Source of the DNA: Streptomyces sp. RB17
GTDB lineage: Bacteria > Actinomycetota > Actinomycetes > Streptomycetales > Streptomycetaceae
Direction: 5' to 3'
Assembly (NCBI RefSeq): GCF_009604455.1
Contig: NZ_WEGL01000001.1
Location: 1,426,001-1,490,000, forward strand
Length of the DNA: 64,000 nt
Part shown: positions 30,771 through 38,439 of the stretch, one piece after another
How the letters are laid out: each line of letters opens with the position of its first letter
Position numbering within the stretch: the first letter of the stretch is position 1
The notes under the pieces: model-generated
Seen by the model: only the letters and a program-made list of their open reading frames with translations
Told to the model about the DNA's origin: nothing
The model's database searches: none
Program-made: the position numbers and the translations under genes

Positions 30771-32299
30771 GCAGGCGCTCCCGGTGGGATGAAAGGCAGT
30801 CCTTGCGGCGCGCCCGACTCGATGAGCCGCCACAGCGCGTCCGTGTCCGCGTGCTGTTCGATCAGGTCGCCGAGCCGGTCGAGCTGTTCCTCGCGCAGCG
30901 CGGCGAAGGAGGTGTCGGGCGCGGGCACGAAACGGCGGCCCGCGGCGGCGGCCACCTCGCGCAGGAAGGCCCGCCGGAAGCCGTCCGACTCCAGCGAGCC
31001 GTGCCAGTGCGTGCCCCAGGCATGCCCGACGCGGCAGCCGTCGAGGCTGTGTCCTTTGTCATCGGAGATGAACGCTTCCCCGCCCGCGACGGAGGCGACC
31101 CCGTGGTGGATCTCGTACCCCTCGACCCGCTCGCCGAGGGCCTCACCGGCCGGCCGGGTCAGGGTCTTCTCGCGGGCGAACCGCACCCGCACCGGCAGCA
31201 CACCGAGACCGGGGACCTCGCCGGCCCGCGACTCGACCTCGTCCTCGATGCGCTCGCCGAGGATCTGGAAGCCGCCGCAGATGCCGAGGACGGGCCTCTC
31301 CTCAGCGGCCCTCCGCACGAGGGCGTCCGCGAGCCCCCGCTCCCGCAGCCACTGCAGCGCCCGCACCGTGCCCCGGGTTCCCGGAATCACGACCAGGTCC
31401 GCGTCCGCCAGCTCCTCCGGCCGGTCCACGAACCGCACCACGACGCCCGGTTCGGCGGCCAGCGCGTCCACGTCCGTGAAGTTGGACATCAGCGGGACCG
31501 CGCACACGGCGACCCGCAGCACGTCCTCGCCGACCGGCGCGGTGACGGTGGACTCGCGGACCGTGCCCCGCAGGGACACCCGCAGTCCGTCCTCCTCGTC
31601 GATGCCGAGCCCGTGCCGGAAGGGCAGGACGCCGAACGTACGCCGCCCGGTGAGGCCGTACAGCATCTCCAGACCCGGCTCCAGCAGGGAGACATCGCCG
31701 CGGAACTTGTTCACCAGGAACCCGGCGACCAGCTCCTGGTCCTCCGGCGAGAGCAGGGCGACGGTCCCGAAGAAGGAGGCGAAGACGCCCCCGCGGTCGA
31801 TGTCGCCGACGACGAGCACGGGCAGCCGCGCGCCCCGCGCGATCCCCATGTTCACGATGTCGGTCCGGCGCAGATTGATCTCGGCCGGGCTGCCCGCGCC
31901 CTCACAGATCACCGCGTCATACGTGCCCCGCAACTCGGCCAGGCAGTCCAGCACCGTGCCGAGGAGCTGCTGCTGCCGCCCGCCGTGGTACCCCCGTGCG
32001 CTCAGCTCGCCCACCGGCCTGCCCAGCAGCACCACCTGACTGCTCTGCTCACCGCCCGGCTTGAGCAGCACCGGGTTCATCAGCGCGGTGGGCTCGATCC
32101 GGCACGCCTGGGCCTGCATGGCCTGCGCCCGCCCGATCTCGGCGCCCTCGCGGGTCACGAAGGAGTTGAGTGACATGTTCTGCGCCTTGAACGGCGCGAC
32201 CTTCACGCCCTGACGCACCAGCCACCGGCAGATCCCGGCCGTCACGACGCTCTTGCCGGCGTCGGAGGTGGTGCCGGCGACGAGGAGACCCCCGCTCAC
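30767..32299 (-). CDS. cobQ: Cobyric acid synthase CobQ
   Basis: Glutamine-dependent amidase of 510 aa that amidates side chains b, d, e and g of adenosylcobyrinic diamide. The N-domain shows LLVAGTTSDAGKSVVTAGIC (P-loop), VAPFKAQNMSLNSFVT and CEGAGSPAEINLRRTDIVNM. The C-terminal glutaminase has PVLGICGGFQILGE with the nucleophile Cys, and the catalytic His in GTHWHGSLE. The start is GTG 32299, GTGA-overlapping cobD, and the stop overlaps the cobN ATG. In some databases this protein is called CbiP. Confidence 0.96.
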
Positions 32300-33258
32300 T
32301 TGCCATGTCCCTTCAGACCGTTGGGGCTCTTGACGAGGAGGCGCGCGGCGACCGTGCCGCCGAGCGCGAGCAGGCCGACGCGGCGGGAGAGCCGTACGGC
32401 CCGGTCGATGTCGGTGACCCGAACGGAGCGGCCGGCCGCCCCGTTGAGCACGGGGCGGTGCTCGACCCGGCCGCCGTAGGACAGCGTGCCGCCCAGCCGC
32501 ACCCCCAGCGCCCCCGCGAACGAGGCTTCCACGGGCCCGGCGTTGGGGCTGGGGTGCCTGCGGGCGTCGGCCTTCCAGGCGCGCAGGGCACCCCGCGGGT
32601 CGGGTCCGGCCGCGGCGGCGAGTACGGCGGTCAGCCGCGCACCCGGCCAGCCGGCCAGGTCGTCGAGCCGGGCGGAGGCCCAGCCGTAACGCCGGTACCG
32701 GGGTGACCTGTGACCCACCATCGCGTCCAGGGTGTTGACGGCCCGGAAGCCCAGCAGCCCGGGCACCCCGGCCACGGCCCCCCACACCAGGGCGCCCACG
32801 ACGGCGTCGGAGGTGTTCTCGGCGACCGACTCGACCACGGCCCGGGCGATCCCCTCGGCGTCCAGCGCCTGCGGGTCGCGGCCGCACAGATGCGGCAGCC
32901 GGGCGCGGGCCGTCTCGGCGTCCCCGGACTCCAGGGCGCGTCCGATCGTGCGGGCCTCCCGGGCGAGCGACGTACCGCCCACCACCGCCCAGGTGGCGGC
33001 GGCGGTCAGCGCGACGGAGGCGGCGGGGGAGGGGCGTACGGCGCGTGCGGCGAGCGTGCCCAGGGCGACGGCGCCACCGGCGCACACGACGGTGTGCACA
33101 GCGCCCCAGCCACGGTGGTCGTGCCACAACGCGCGGTCCACGGCAGCGGCCGCACGTCCGAACGCGGCGACCGGATGCCCGCGGCGCGGATCGCCGAGGA
33201 GCAGGTCGCCGAGAAGGCCGGCGGCGGCGCCGTACGCGTAATTGCGATCGGCACCCAT
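32296..33258 (-). CDS. cobD: Adenosylcobinamide-phosphate synthase CobD/CbiB
   Basis: Membrane protein of 320 aa that joins aminopropanol (phosphate) to adenosylcobyric acid. Hallmarks are AAGLLGDLLLGDPRRGHPVAAFGR at the N-terminus, EARTIGRALESGD, LVGRDPxxL-like LCGRDPQALDAEGIARAVVE, SVAENTSDAVVGALVWGA, FRAVNTLDAMVGHRSPRYR and WKADARRHPSPNAGPVEASF. About four or five hydrophobic segments are visible. It is the first gene of the cluster, starting about 100 nt after the cobalamin riboswitch core, so it receives the feedback signal first. Confidence 0.95.
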   Translation of the reverse strand: MGADRNYAYGAAAGLLGDLLLGDPRRGHPVAAFGRAAAAVDRALWHDHRGWGAVHTVVCAGGAVALGTLAARAVRPSPAASVALTAAATWAVVGGTSLAREARTIGRALESGDAETARARLPHLCGRDPQALDAEGIARAVVESVAENTSDAVVGALVWGAVAGVPGLLGFRAVNTLDAMVGHRSPRYRRYGWASARLDDLAGWPGARLTAVLAAAAGPDPRGALRAWKADARRHPSPNAGPVEASFAGALGVRLGGTLSYGGRVEHRPVLNGAAGRSVRVTDIDRAVRLSRRVGLLALGGTVAARLLVKSPNGLKGHGK

Positions 33259-33354
33259 CGGCTCAGCCGGCCGTGGGTACGGGAGCGGGCCTGCTACGGG
33301 TCCTTCGGCAGCCGGGCATGGCGATCTGTGTCCTCACTCAGGGTGTCCGCGCCC

Positions 33355-33510
33355 TGGTTCGACGAAATCCGGCGGTGAGAGTTCCTGGCTCCCGGGGGTT
33401 CTTCCCCGGTGACAGTGGCGGGACCGCGCCGGATTCGCACCGGCTTCCTCTCCTGCCGCCGTACATGGCCTGGGCAGTCCACCACGCGCTCCGAACGGCC
33501 GTCAACTTGC
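33355..33510 (-). ncRNA. Cobalamin (B12) riboswitch upstream of cobD
   Basis: The minus strand reads GGTGCGAATCCGGCGCGGTC then CCGCCACTGTCACC, and further on GGGAGCCAGGAACTC. These are the conserved core and the B12-box region (GCCACTG ... AGCCAGGA) of the RF00174 family. The flanking stem GCGGCAGGA...and the GGGG-AAGAA-CCCCCGG arm fold as expected. It should reduce expression of the cobD-to-cobI block when adenosylcobalamin is plentiful, probably through the ribosome site or a terminator in the 100 nt before cobD. The outer ends are approximate. Confidence 0.93.
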
Positions 33511-33579
33511 CGTTGACCTGCGTGGGGAGAGTGTGCCGATCCCCACATCGTGGGGCGCCCGTGACCCCTGGGGCATGGC

Positions 33580-33616
33580 GAAGGCTCCCCTCCGTCACGG
33601 ACGGAGGGGAGCCTTC
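33580..33616 (-). terminator. Perfect 16-bp hairpin terminator after the pit transcript
   Basis: GAAGGCTCCCCTCCGT and ACGGAGGGGAGCCTTC pair perfectly around a five-base loop. The hairpin lies 25 bases after the stop of the small membrane protein gene. A smaller CCCCAC-ATC-GTGGGG repeat (33541-33555) follows, just before the cobalamin leader. Confidence 0.88.
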
Positions 33617-33641
33617 GGACTGCCCGATTGGTGCTGCTCGG

Positions 33642-33869
33642 TCAGGACTTGGCGACGATCAGGTAGATGCCGTACGACACCGCCGCCGCGCAGGCGGCGA
33701 AGCAGACGTAGGCCCCGGTGACGGCCAGGCCGGCCGAGCCGCCCTGGGCCGCGGCCTTCTCACGCCGCGCCAGACCGTTGATGCCGAGGGTGAACAGGGC
33801 CACCAGGCCCACCGTGAACGCGAGGCTGACGCCGAAGACGGAGCCGAGGGCCGACCAGTCGATCTTCAT
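33642..33869 (-). CDS. Small two-TM membrane protein downstream of PiT transporter
   Basis: 75-aa membrane protein with two TM helices: VFGVSLAFTVGLVALFTLGI (about residues 12-31) and AVTGAYVCFAACAAAVSYGIYLIVA (about 49-72), joined by a basic loop (NGLARREKAAAQGG). GGAAGCAACCC precedes the ATG. It is 34 bp downstream of the phosphate transporter and ends at a strong terminator, so the pair is likely one transcript. A homologue adjoins pitH2 in other Streptomyces (recall). Perhaps an accessory subunit of the transporter, but no function is established. Confidence 0.8.
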   Translation of the reverse strand: MKIDWSALGSVFGVSLAFTVGLVALFTLGINGLARREKAAAQGGSAGLAVTGAYVCFAACAAAVSYGIYLIVAKS

Positions 33870-33903
33870 GGGTTGCTTCCTTGGTTACCGGTATGGCCGG
33901 GGG

Positions 33904-35154
33904 TCAGACGGTGGCGGCCGGCGGTGCGGCCTCGGGGGCGGGCTCGGCGGCGGCCGGGGAGGGGATCGTGGCCGTCAGGTCCTCGGTGATCGTGCCCGCC
34001 GGGGGCGGGGTCACCGCGGCGATGGCGGCGGTCACCACGCCGGCCGGCTCCGCGGGCTCGTCGACGACGTTGGTGTGGTCGACGACCTCGCGGCGGGAGA
34101 TCTTCCAGATCGTGGCGCTCGCGGCGACCAGGAAGACGGCGACGACAGCGGTGCCCCAGTCACCGAGTTCCGTGACGGACTCGGCGCCCGCGCCGACCAG
34201 CGCGGCGGCCGGGAGGGTGAGCACCCAGGCGACGGCCATGCGGGTCGCGGTGGACCAGCGGACCACGCCGCCCTTGCGGCCGAGGCCCGCGCCCATCACC
34301 GAGCCGGAGACGACATGCGTGGTGGAGAGGGAGAAGCCCAGGTGGGAGGAGGCGAGGATGGCGGTCGCGGCACTGGTCTGGGCGGCGAACCCCTGGCGCG
34401 GCTCCAGGTCGGTCAGGCCCTTGCCCATGGTGCGGATGATCCGCCAGCCGCCGATGTAGGTGCCGAGCGCGATGGCCAGGCCGGCGGAGAGGATGACCCA
34501 GGTGGGAGGGTTCGAGCCCGGGGCGATGGCGCCGCCCGCGATCAGCGCGAGGGTGATGATGCCCATCGTCTTCTGCGCGTCGTTGGTGCCGTGGGCGAGG
34601 GAGACCAGGCCGGCGGAGGCGATCTGGCCGGCGCGGTACCCCTTGCGGGTGGCCTCGCCCTCGGCCTTGCCGCCGATGCCGTAGGAGAACCGGGTGGCCA
34701 GCATCGCGGCGGCGCCCGCCACGAGCGGTGCGGCGACCGCGGGGAGGATCACCTTGGTGACCAGCACGTCGGTGTGGACGGCGCCGAGGCCGGCGGAGGC
34801 GACGGCGGCGCCGATCAGACCGCCCATCAGGGCGTGCGAGGAGCTGGAGGGGAGGCCCACCAGCCAGGTCATGAGGTTCCAGAGGATTGCGCCGACCAGG
34901 GCGGCGAAGATGACCTCGGGACGGATGCCGGTCTCGTCGACGAGACCCTTGGAGATCGTGTTGGCGACCTCCACGGAGAGGAAGGCGCCCACCAGATTGA
35001 GGGCGGCGGACATGGCCACCGCGATCTTGGGCTTCAGCGCGCCTGTCGAGATGGTGGTGGCCATCGCGTTGGCGGTGTCGTGGAAACCGTTCGTGAAATC
35101 GAACGCGAGAGCGGTTACCACCACTATCGCGAGGATCAGCGAGAAGCTTTCCAT
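33904..35154 (-). CDS. pitH2: Low-affinity inorganic phosphate transporter PiT
   Basis: Membrane symporter of 416 aa in the PiT family. Both family signatures are present: FTNGFHDTANAMATTIS in the N-repeat and VSLAHGTNDAQKTMGI in the C-repeat. About ten TM helices are visible, among them AALVGAILWNLMTWLVGLPSS and SLSTTHVVSGSVMGAG. Residues 375-416 are a Pro/Ala-rich cytoplasmic or extracytoplasmic tail. A clear PHO box lies 48-69 bp upstream, so PhoP should control it. The equivalent S. coelicolor gene is pitH2 (symbol transferred by context and recall). Confidence 0.93.
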   Translation of the reverse strand: MESFSLILAIVVVTALAFDFTNGFHDTANAMATTISTGALKPKIAVAMSAALNLVGAFLSVEVANTISKGLVDETGIRPEVIFAALVGAILWNLMTWLVGLPSSSSHALMGGLIGAAVASAGLGAVHTDVLVTKVILPAVAAPLVAGAAAMLATRFSYGIGGKAEGEATRKGYRAGQIASAGLVSLAHGTNDAQKTMGIITLALIAGGAIAPGSNPPTWVILSAGLAIALGTYIGGWRIIRTMGKGLTDLEPRQGFAAQTSAATAILASSHLGFSLSTTHVVSGSVMGAGLGRKGGVVRWSTATRMAVAWVLTLPAAALVGAGAESVTELGDWGTAVVAVFLVAASATIWKISRREVVDHTNVVDEPAEPAGVVTAAIAAVTPPPAGTITEDLTATIPSPAAAEPAPEAAPPAATV

Positions 35155-35190
35155 TTACCCAGGCAATCGTTCGAGGTCATTGGCTGGACG

Positions 35191-35223
35191 ACCGTAGGCA
35201 ACCTGGATGAACGGAAGATGAAC
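35191..35223 (-). promoter_or_regulatory. PHO box (PhoP site) and -10 element of the PiT transporter
   Basis: On the minus strand GTTCATCTTCC (35223-35213) is followed directly by GTTCATCCAGG (35212-35202): two 11-nt direct repeats of the GTTCACC-type Streptomyces PhoP box. TACGGT (35196-35191) follows as a -10, so the box covers the -35 position. PhoP would then act close to RNA polymerase when phosphate is scarce. Confidence 0.85.
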
Positions 35224-35297
35224 TCAGGCGGGCGTGAGGGTGTCCGAAGAGGGGGGTTGAGGTTCCGTTTGGATCGGGCGCCCCAAGCGCCCCTTGG

Positions 35298-36053
35298 CTA
35301 CCAGCCCCGCGCGAAGGTCCGCAGCCGGCGGGTGGAGCCGTTGAAGAGATTCTGGTCACCCGGCAGCCGGCCCCTGGTGCCGAACTGCCAGAACGTCCAG
35401 TACCGCCACCCGCCCGGCAGCTTCCCCGGCCGGGAGGTGCCGTGCCGGGCGATCCACAGGGCGTGGCTCTTCGAGAACGCACGGCTGTTGCCGGTGCAGA
35501 TCCGCCACCACTGGGTCGTCGTGTAGATCACCGGGCGGCGGCCGGTCTCCCGGCTCACCTCGTTGCTGAAGGACCGGATCCAGCGGACCATCCGCTTCCA
35601 GCCCAGCCCGTAGCACTTGTGCCGCTTGTTGTACGGGTTGTATTCGATGTCGAGCGCGGGCGGCAGCGTCCGGCCGTCCGCCCGCCAGCCCCCGCCGTGC
35701 CGCACGAAGTACGCGGCCTGCCGGGCGCCGGAGGACTTGTCCGGCCGTGCGAAGTGGTACGCGCCCCGGTACAGGCCCGCCTTGCGCGCACCCTTGTACT
35801 GCTGGGCGAAGTAGGGGTTGCGGTAGTCCGTGGACTCGGTCGCCTTGACGTAGACGAACCGCGCGCCCCTGGACCGGGCGGCCGCCCAGTCGACGCGTTT
35901 CTGGTGGGACGAGACGTCGTGTCCCCGGGGTCGGCCCGAGGCGAGCGCCGCGCCTGCGGCCGGCACGGACGCGGTGCCCACGAGGGCGAGCGCCGCCATG
36001 GCCGCGGCGAGGGCACCGGCGCGGTGACGGAGAGGGATGCGTTCGCGGGCCAT
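35298..36053 (-). CDS. Secreted GH25 lysozyme (N-acetylmuramidase)
   Basis: Extracellular peptidoglycan hydrolase of 251 aa. The signal peptide spans residues 1-38 (HRAGALAAAMAALALVGTAS...ALA). The GH25 barrel starts with RGHDVSSHQKRVDWAAARSR (active-site Asp in DVSSHQ) and continues FVYVKATESTDYRNPYF and GAYHFARPDKSS. LPPALDIEYNPYN carries the DIE active-site acid pair, and RYWTFWQFGTRGRLPG closes the fold. ATG 36053 follows GGGGAG. Likely roles are wall turnover or attack on other bacteria. A small hairpin (GGGCG...CGCCC, about 35278-35293) follows. Confidence 0.93.
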   Translation of the reverse strand: MARERIPLRHRAGALAAAMAALALVGTASVPAAGAALASGRPRGHDVSSHQKRVDWAAARSRGARFVYVKATESTDYRNPYFAQQYKGARKAGLYRGAYHFARPDKSSGARQAAYFVRHGGGWRADGRTLPPALDIEYNPYNKRHKCYGLGWKRMVRWIRSFSNEVSRETGRRPVIYTTTQWWRICTGNSRAFSKSHALWIARHGTSRPGKLPGGWRYWTFWQFGTRGRLPGDQNLFNGSTRRLRTFARGW

Positions 36054-36251
36054 GTGTCTCCCCGGGTCGCGGACGAATGATCGTCCAGCGGGCAAGAGAG
36101 ACCATTGAAGGTCCGGCGATCACCGAATCGGTGCCTTTTTGCGGCGATTCACCATGACTTCGCCCATTCGGGGGTGTGCGCTTCCCTCGCACGTCCGGCC
36201 GGGGACGGCCGTCACCCCCCCTCCGGTGGGCGCTGCTGGCAGGATCGCGGC
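36054..36251. promoter_or_regulatory. Divergent region between lysozyme and aldolase genes
   Basis: 198 bp holding both promoters. CACCGA-A-TCGGTG (36121-36133) is an inverted repeat followed by CCTTTTT. I searched for the conserved GGTGAATC-type core of c-di-AMP (ydaO) leaders, often found before Streptomyces wall hydrolases, and did not find a convincing one. Confidence 0.35.
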
Positions 36252-36914
36252 ATGGCTGAACAGCGGCGGGACGCGGAACGGGAACGGATCTGGGCGGAAC
36301 TGGTCGCCACGGCGAGGCGGACCGTAACCGACGGGCTGGTGGTCGGCACCTCCGGGAACGTCTCGGCGCGCATCGGCGACCTGGTGCTCGTCACCCCGTC
36401 GGGCGTGCCGTACGACCGGCTCACCCCGGACGACATCACCGGCGTCGACCTCACCGGACGACAGGTGCTCGGCACGCTGGTGCCGACCAGCGAGCTGCCC
36501 ATGCACCTCGCCGTCTACCGCACCACCGACGCCCGCGCGGTCGTCCACACGCACGCCGTGCACGCGACGGCCGTCTCCACGCTCGTGACCGAGCTGCCGC
36601 TGGTCCACTACATGGCCGCCGCCCTCGGCGGCCCCGTCCGGGTCGCCCCCTACGCCACGTACGGCACCGACGAACTCGCCGGGAACATGCTCCGCGCCCT
36701 GACCGACCGCACCGGCTGCCTCCTGCGGAACCACGGCACGATCAGCTACGGCGCGACCCTCGACCAGGCCTACGACCGCACCGCCCAACTGGAGTGGATG
36801 TGCCGCCTGTGGCTGACGGCGTCCTCGGTCCCGGGCCTGACCCCGTCCCTGCTGACGGAGGCACAGCTGGCGGAGGTCGGGGAACGCTTGAAGGGGTACG
36901 GCCAACGGAGGTGA
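36252..36914 (+). CDS. Class II aldolase/adducin family protein (fuculose-phosphate aldolase-like)
   Basis: Zinc-dependent aldolase-type protein of 220 aa. Zn ligands match FucA/AraD enzymes: His99 and His101 in VVHTHAVHATA, and His161 in LLRNHGTISYG. GTSGNVSARIGDLVLVTPSG contains the phosphate-binding loop, and Glu81 in VPTSELPMH is the usual catalytic acid. Substrates of relatives include fuculose-1-phosphate, ribulose-5-phosphate and methylthioribulose-phosphate; the specific one is unclear. The start was set at ATG 36252, though no strong ribosome site is visible. Confidence 0.88.
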   Translation: MAEQRRDAERERIWAELVATARRTVTDGLVVGTSGNVSARIGDLVLVTPSGVPYDRLTPDDITGVDLTGRQVLGTLVPTSELPMHLAVYRTTDARAVVHTHAVHATAVSTLVTELPLVHYMAAALGGPVRVAPYATYGTDELAGNMLRALTDRTGCLLRNHGTISYGATLDQAYDRTAQLEWMCRLWLTASSVPGLTPSLLTEAQLAEVGERLKGYGQRR

Positions 36915-37128
36915 CCCCGTGCTGCCCAGCCCTTCGCTCCGACGCTTCCTCGACCGCCTCGCTCATGATCCGCCGCGCCCCTGCCGGTTCCGCTCACTCC
37001 TGTCCGCCGCAATGGCGCTCAGCCACCACGCACCTGTCCGGCGGTGCCGGACCCACCCGCACCCCGATGCTCCGCACTGCCCCGCCCTTCCACTGGCCGG
37101 TGGGCCCGACCCCCACGACACTGGACCC

Positions 37129-38256
37129 GTGCGCCCAGTCAAAGCGACCGCCCTCACCACCGCCATAGCCGCCGGCATGGCAATGGCATCCGTCGCCGCC
37201 GGCCGCATCGCCAGCGACGCCGCGCTGAAGGCGCCCGCGGGCCGTCCGCTGCCCACCGAACCCCGCCTCACCGTGCACGGCACCGCCGCCGGCCAGATCA
37301 CCCTCACCCGCGATCTGGCCTCGCTGCGCCCCGGCACTTACGGCCTCTCCGGCGACGGCTCCCACGCGATCGTCGGCCCCGTCCTGGAGGCGGCCCGGCA
37401 TGCGGCCGACACCGTCGTACGCCGTCTGGAACGCGTCACGCACGGCACCCTCGCCTCCGGCGACGCGGTGTGGTTCACCCCGAACCTGCACGTCGGCAAC
37501 CCCGGCACCGCCCTCGGCCTCGACCACGCCGACATCGACGTGCCCGGCGAACTCGGGGAGCTGCCCGCCTGGTTCGTGCCCGGGGCCCGGGACACCTGGG
37601 TGATCGCCGTGCACGGCCTCGGCACCACCCGGGAACAGGCCATGAACCTCATGGCCCCGCTGCACGCCCGCCGGGTGCCGATCCTGGCCCTGGCCTACCG
37701 CGGCGACCTCGGCGCGCCGCGCCCGCCGGACGGACTGAACCACCTCGGCGAGACCGAGTGGCGCGACCTGGACGCGGCGATCCGCTACGCCGTCCGCTAC
37801 GGCGCCCGCCGGGTCGTCCTGCTCGGCTGGTCCACCGGCGCCACCATGGCCCTGCGCGCCGCCGAGCACTCCCCGGTGCGCGAGCGCATCGCCGGGCTGG
37901 TCCTCGACTCGCCGGTGCTCAGCTGGGAGGCCACGCTGCGCGCCCTCGCCCGGGCCCGCCGCACCCCGCAGCCGCTGCTGCCGCTCGCGGTGCGCGCCGC
38001 CCAGGGCCGCACCGGCCTGTACGCCGACCGGGTCCCCGAGATCACCGACCCCGGTGTGCTCACCGTACCGACCCTGATCTTCCACGGGCCCGACGACCAG
38101 GTGGCCCCCTGGGAGTTCTCCCGCCGGCTCGCCCTCCGCCGCCCGGATCTGGTCGCCCTGCACACGGTTCCGCAGGCCCCGCACGCGGCGATGTGGAACG
38201 CGGACCCGAAGGAGTACGAGGAGCGGCTGCGCCGCTTCCTGACCCCGCTGGTGTGA
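37129..38256 (+). CDS. Alpha/beta hydrolase with N-terminal membrane segment
   Basis: Predicted serine hydrolase of 375 aa. A hydrophobic N-terminus (TALTTAIAAGMAMASVAAG) suggests secretion or anchoring. About 110 uncharacterised residues follow before the hydrolase fold: VIAVHGLGTTREQAMN (oxyanion loop HGLG), VVLLGWSTGATMALRAAEHS (nucleophile Ser in GWSTG), TLIFHGPDDQVAPWEFS (Asp) and VPQAPHAAMWN (His). GTG 37129 was chosen because the preceding 200 bp read poorly as protein; an earlier in-frame start at 36919 exists. It resembles the FrsA/YqkD-type dipeptidyl-peptidase-like hydrolases. Substrate unknown. Confidence 0.82.
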   Translation: MRPVKATALTTAIAAGMAMASVAAGRIASDAALKAPAGRPLPTEPRLTVHGTAAGQITLTRDLASLRPGTYGLSGDGSHAIVGPVLEAARHAADTVVRRLERVTHGTLASGDAVWFTPNLHVGNPGTALGLDHADIDVPGELGELPAWFVPGARDTWVIAVHGLGTTREQAMNLMAPLHARRVPILALAYRGDLGAPRPPDGLNHLGETEWRDLDAAIRYAVRYGARRVVLLGWSTGATMALRAAEHSPVRERIAGLVLDSPVLSWEATLRALARARRTPQPLLPLAVRAAQGRTGLYADRVPEITDPGVLTVPTLIFHGPDDQVAPWEFSRRLALRRPDLVALHTVPQAPHAAMWNADPKEYEERLRRFLTPLV

Positions 38257-38439
38257 GGACCCGCTCCCGGCTCGCCGGCCGGCGTCGGACGACCCGGTGC
38301 CGGGCATTCCGTTTAAGGCCGTACGACTGGCCTGATCACGACTCCTTCCCCCGCCCCGGACCCCGTGCCTTGGCCAGCCCCGTCGCCCGGCGTGACATTC
38401 CGTTTGGGTTTTCGGACCGTCAACCGGAAGACTGCACCC

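Noticed and set aside
36054..36251. c-di-AMP (ydaO) riboswitch ahead of the lysozyme gene
   Set aside because: GGTGAATC occurs once, but the other conserved elements and stems were not found at the right spacing.
36919..37128. N-terminal extension of the alpha/beta hydrolase from an earlier start
   Set aside because: Residues are Pro/His/Arg-rich without helical or signal character, and GTG 37129 leads directly into a plausible signal/TM segment. Not excluded, but less likely.
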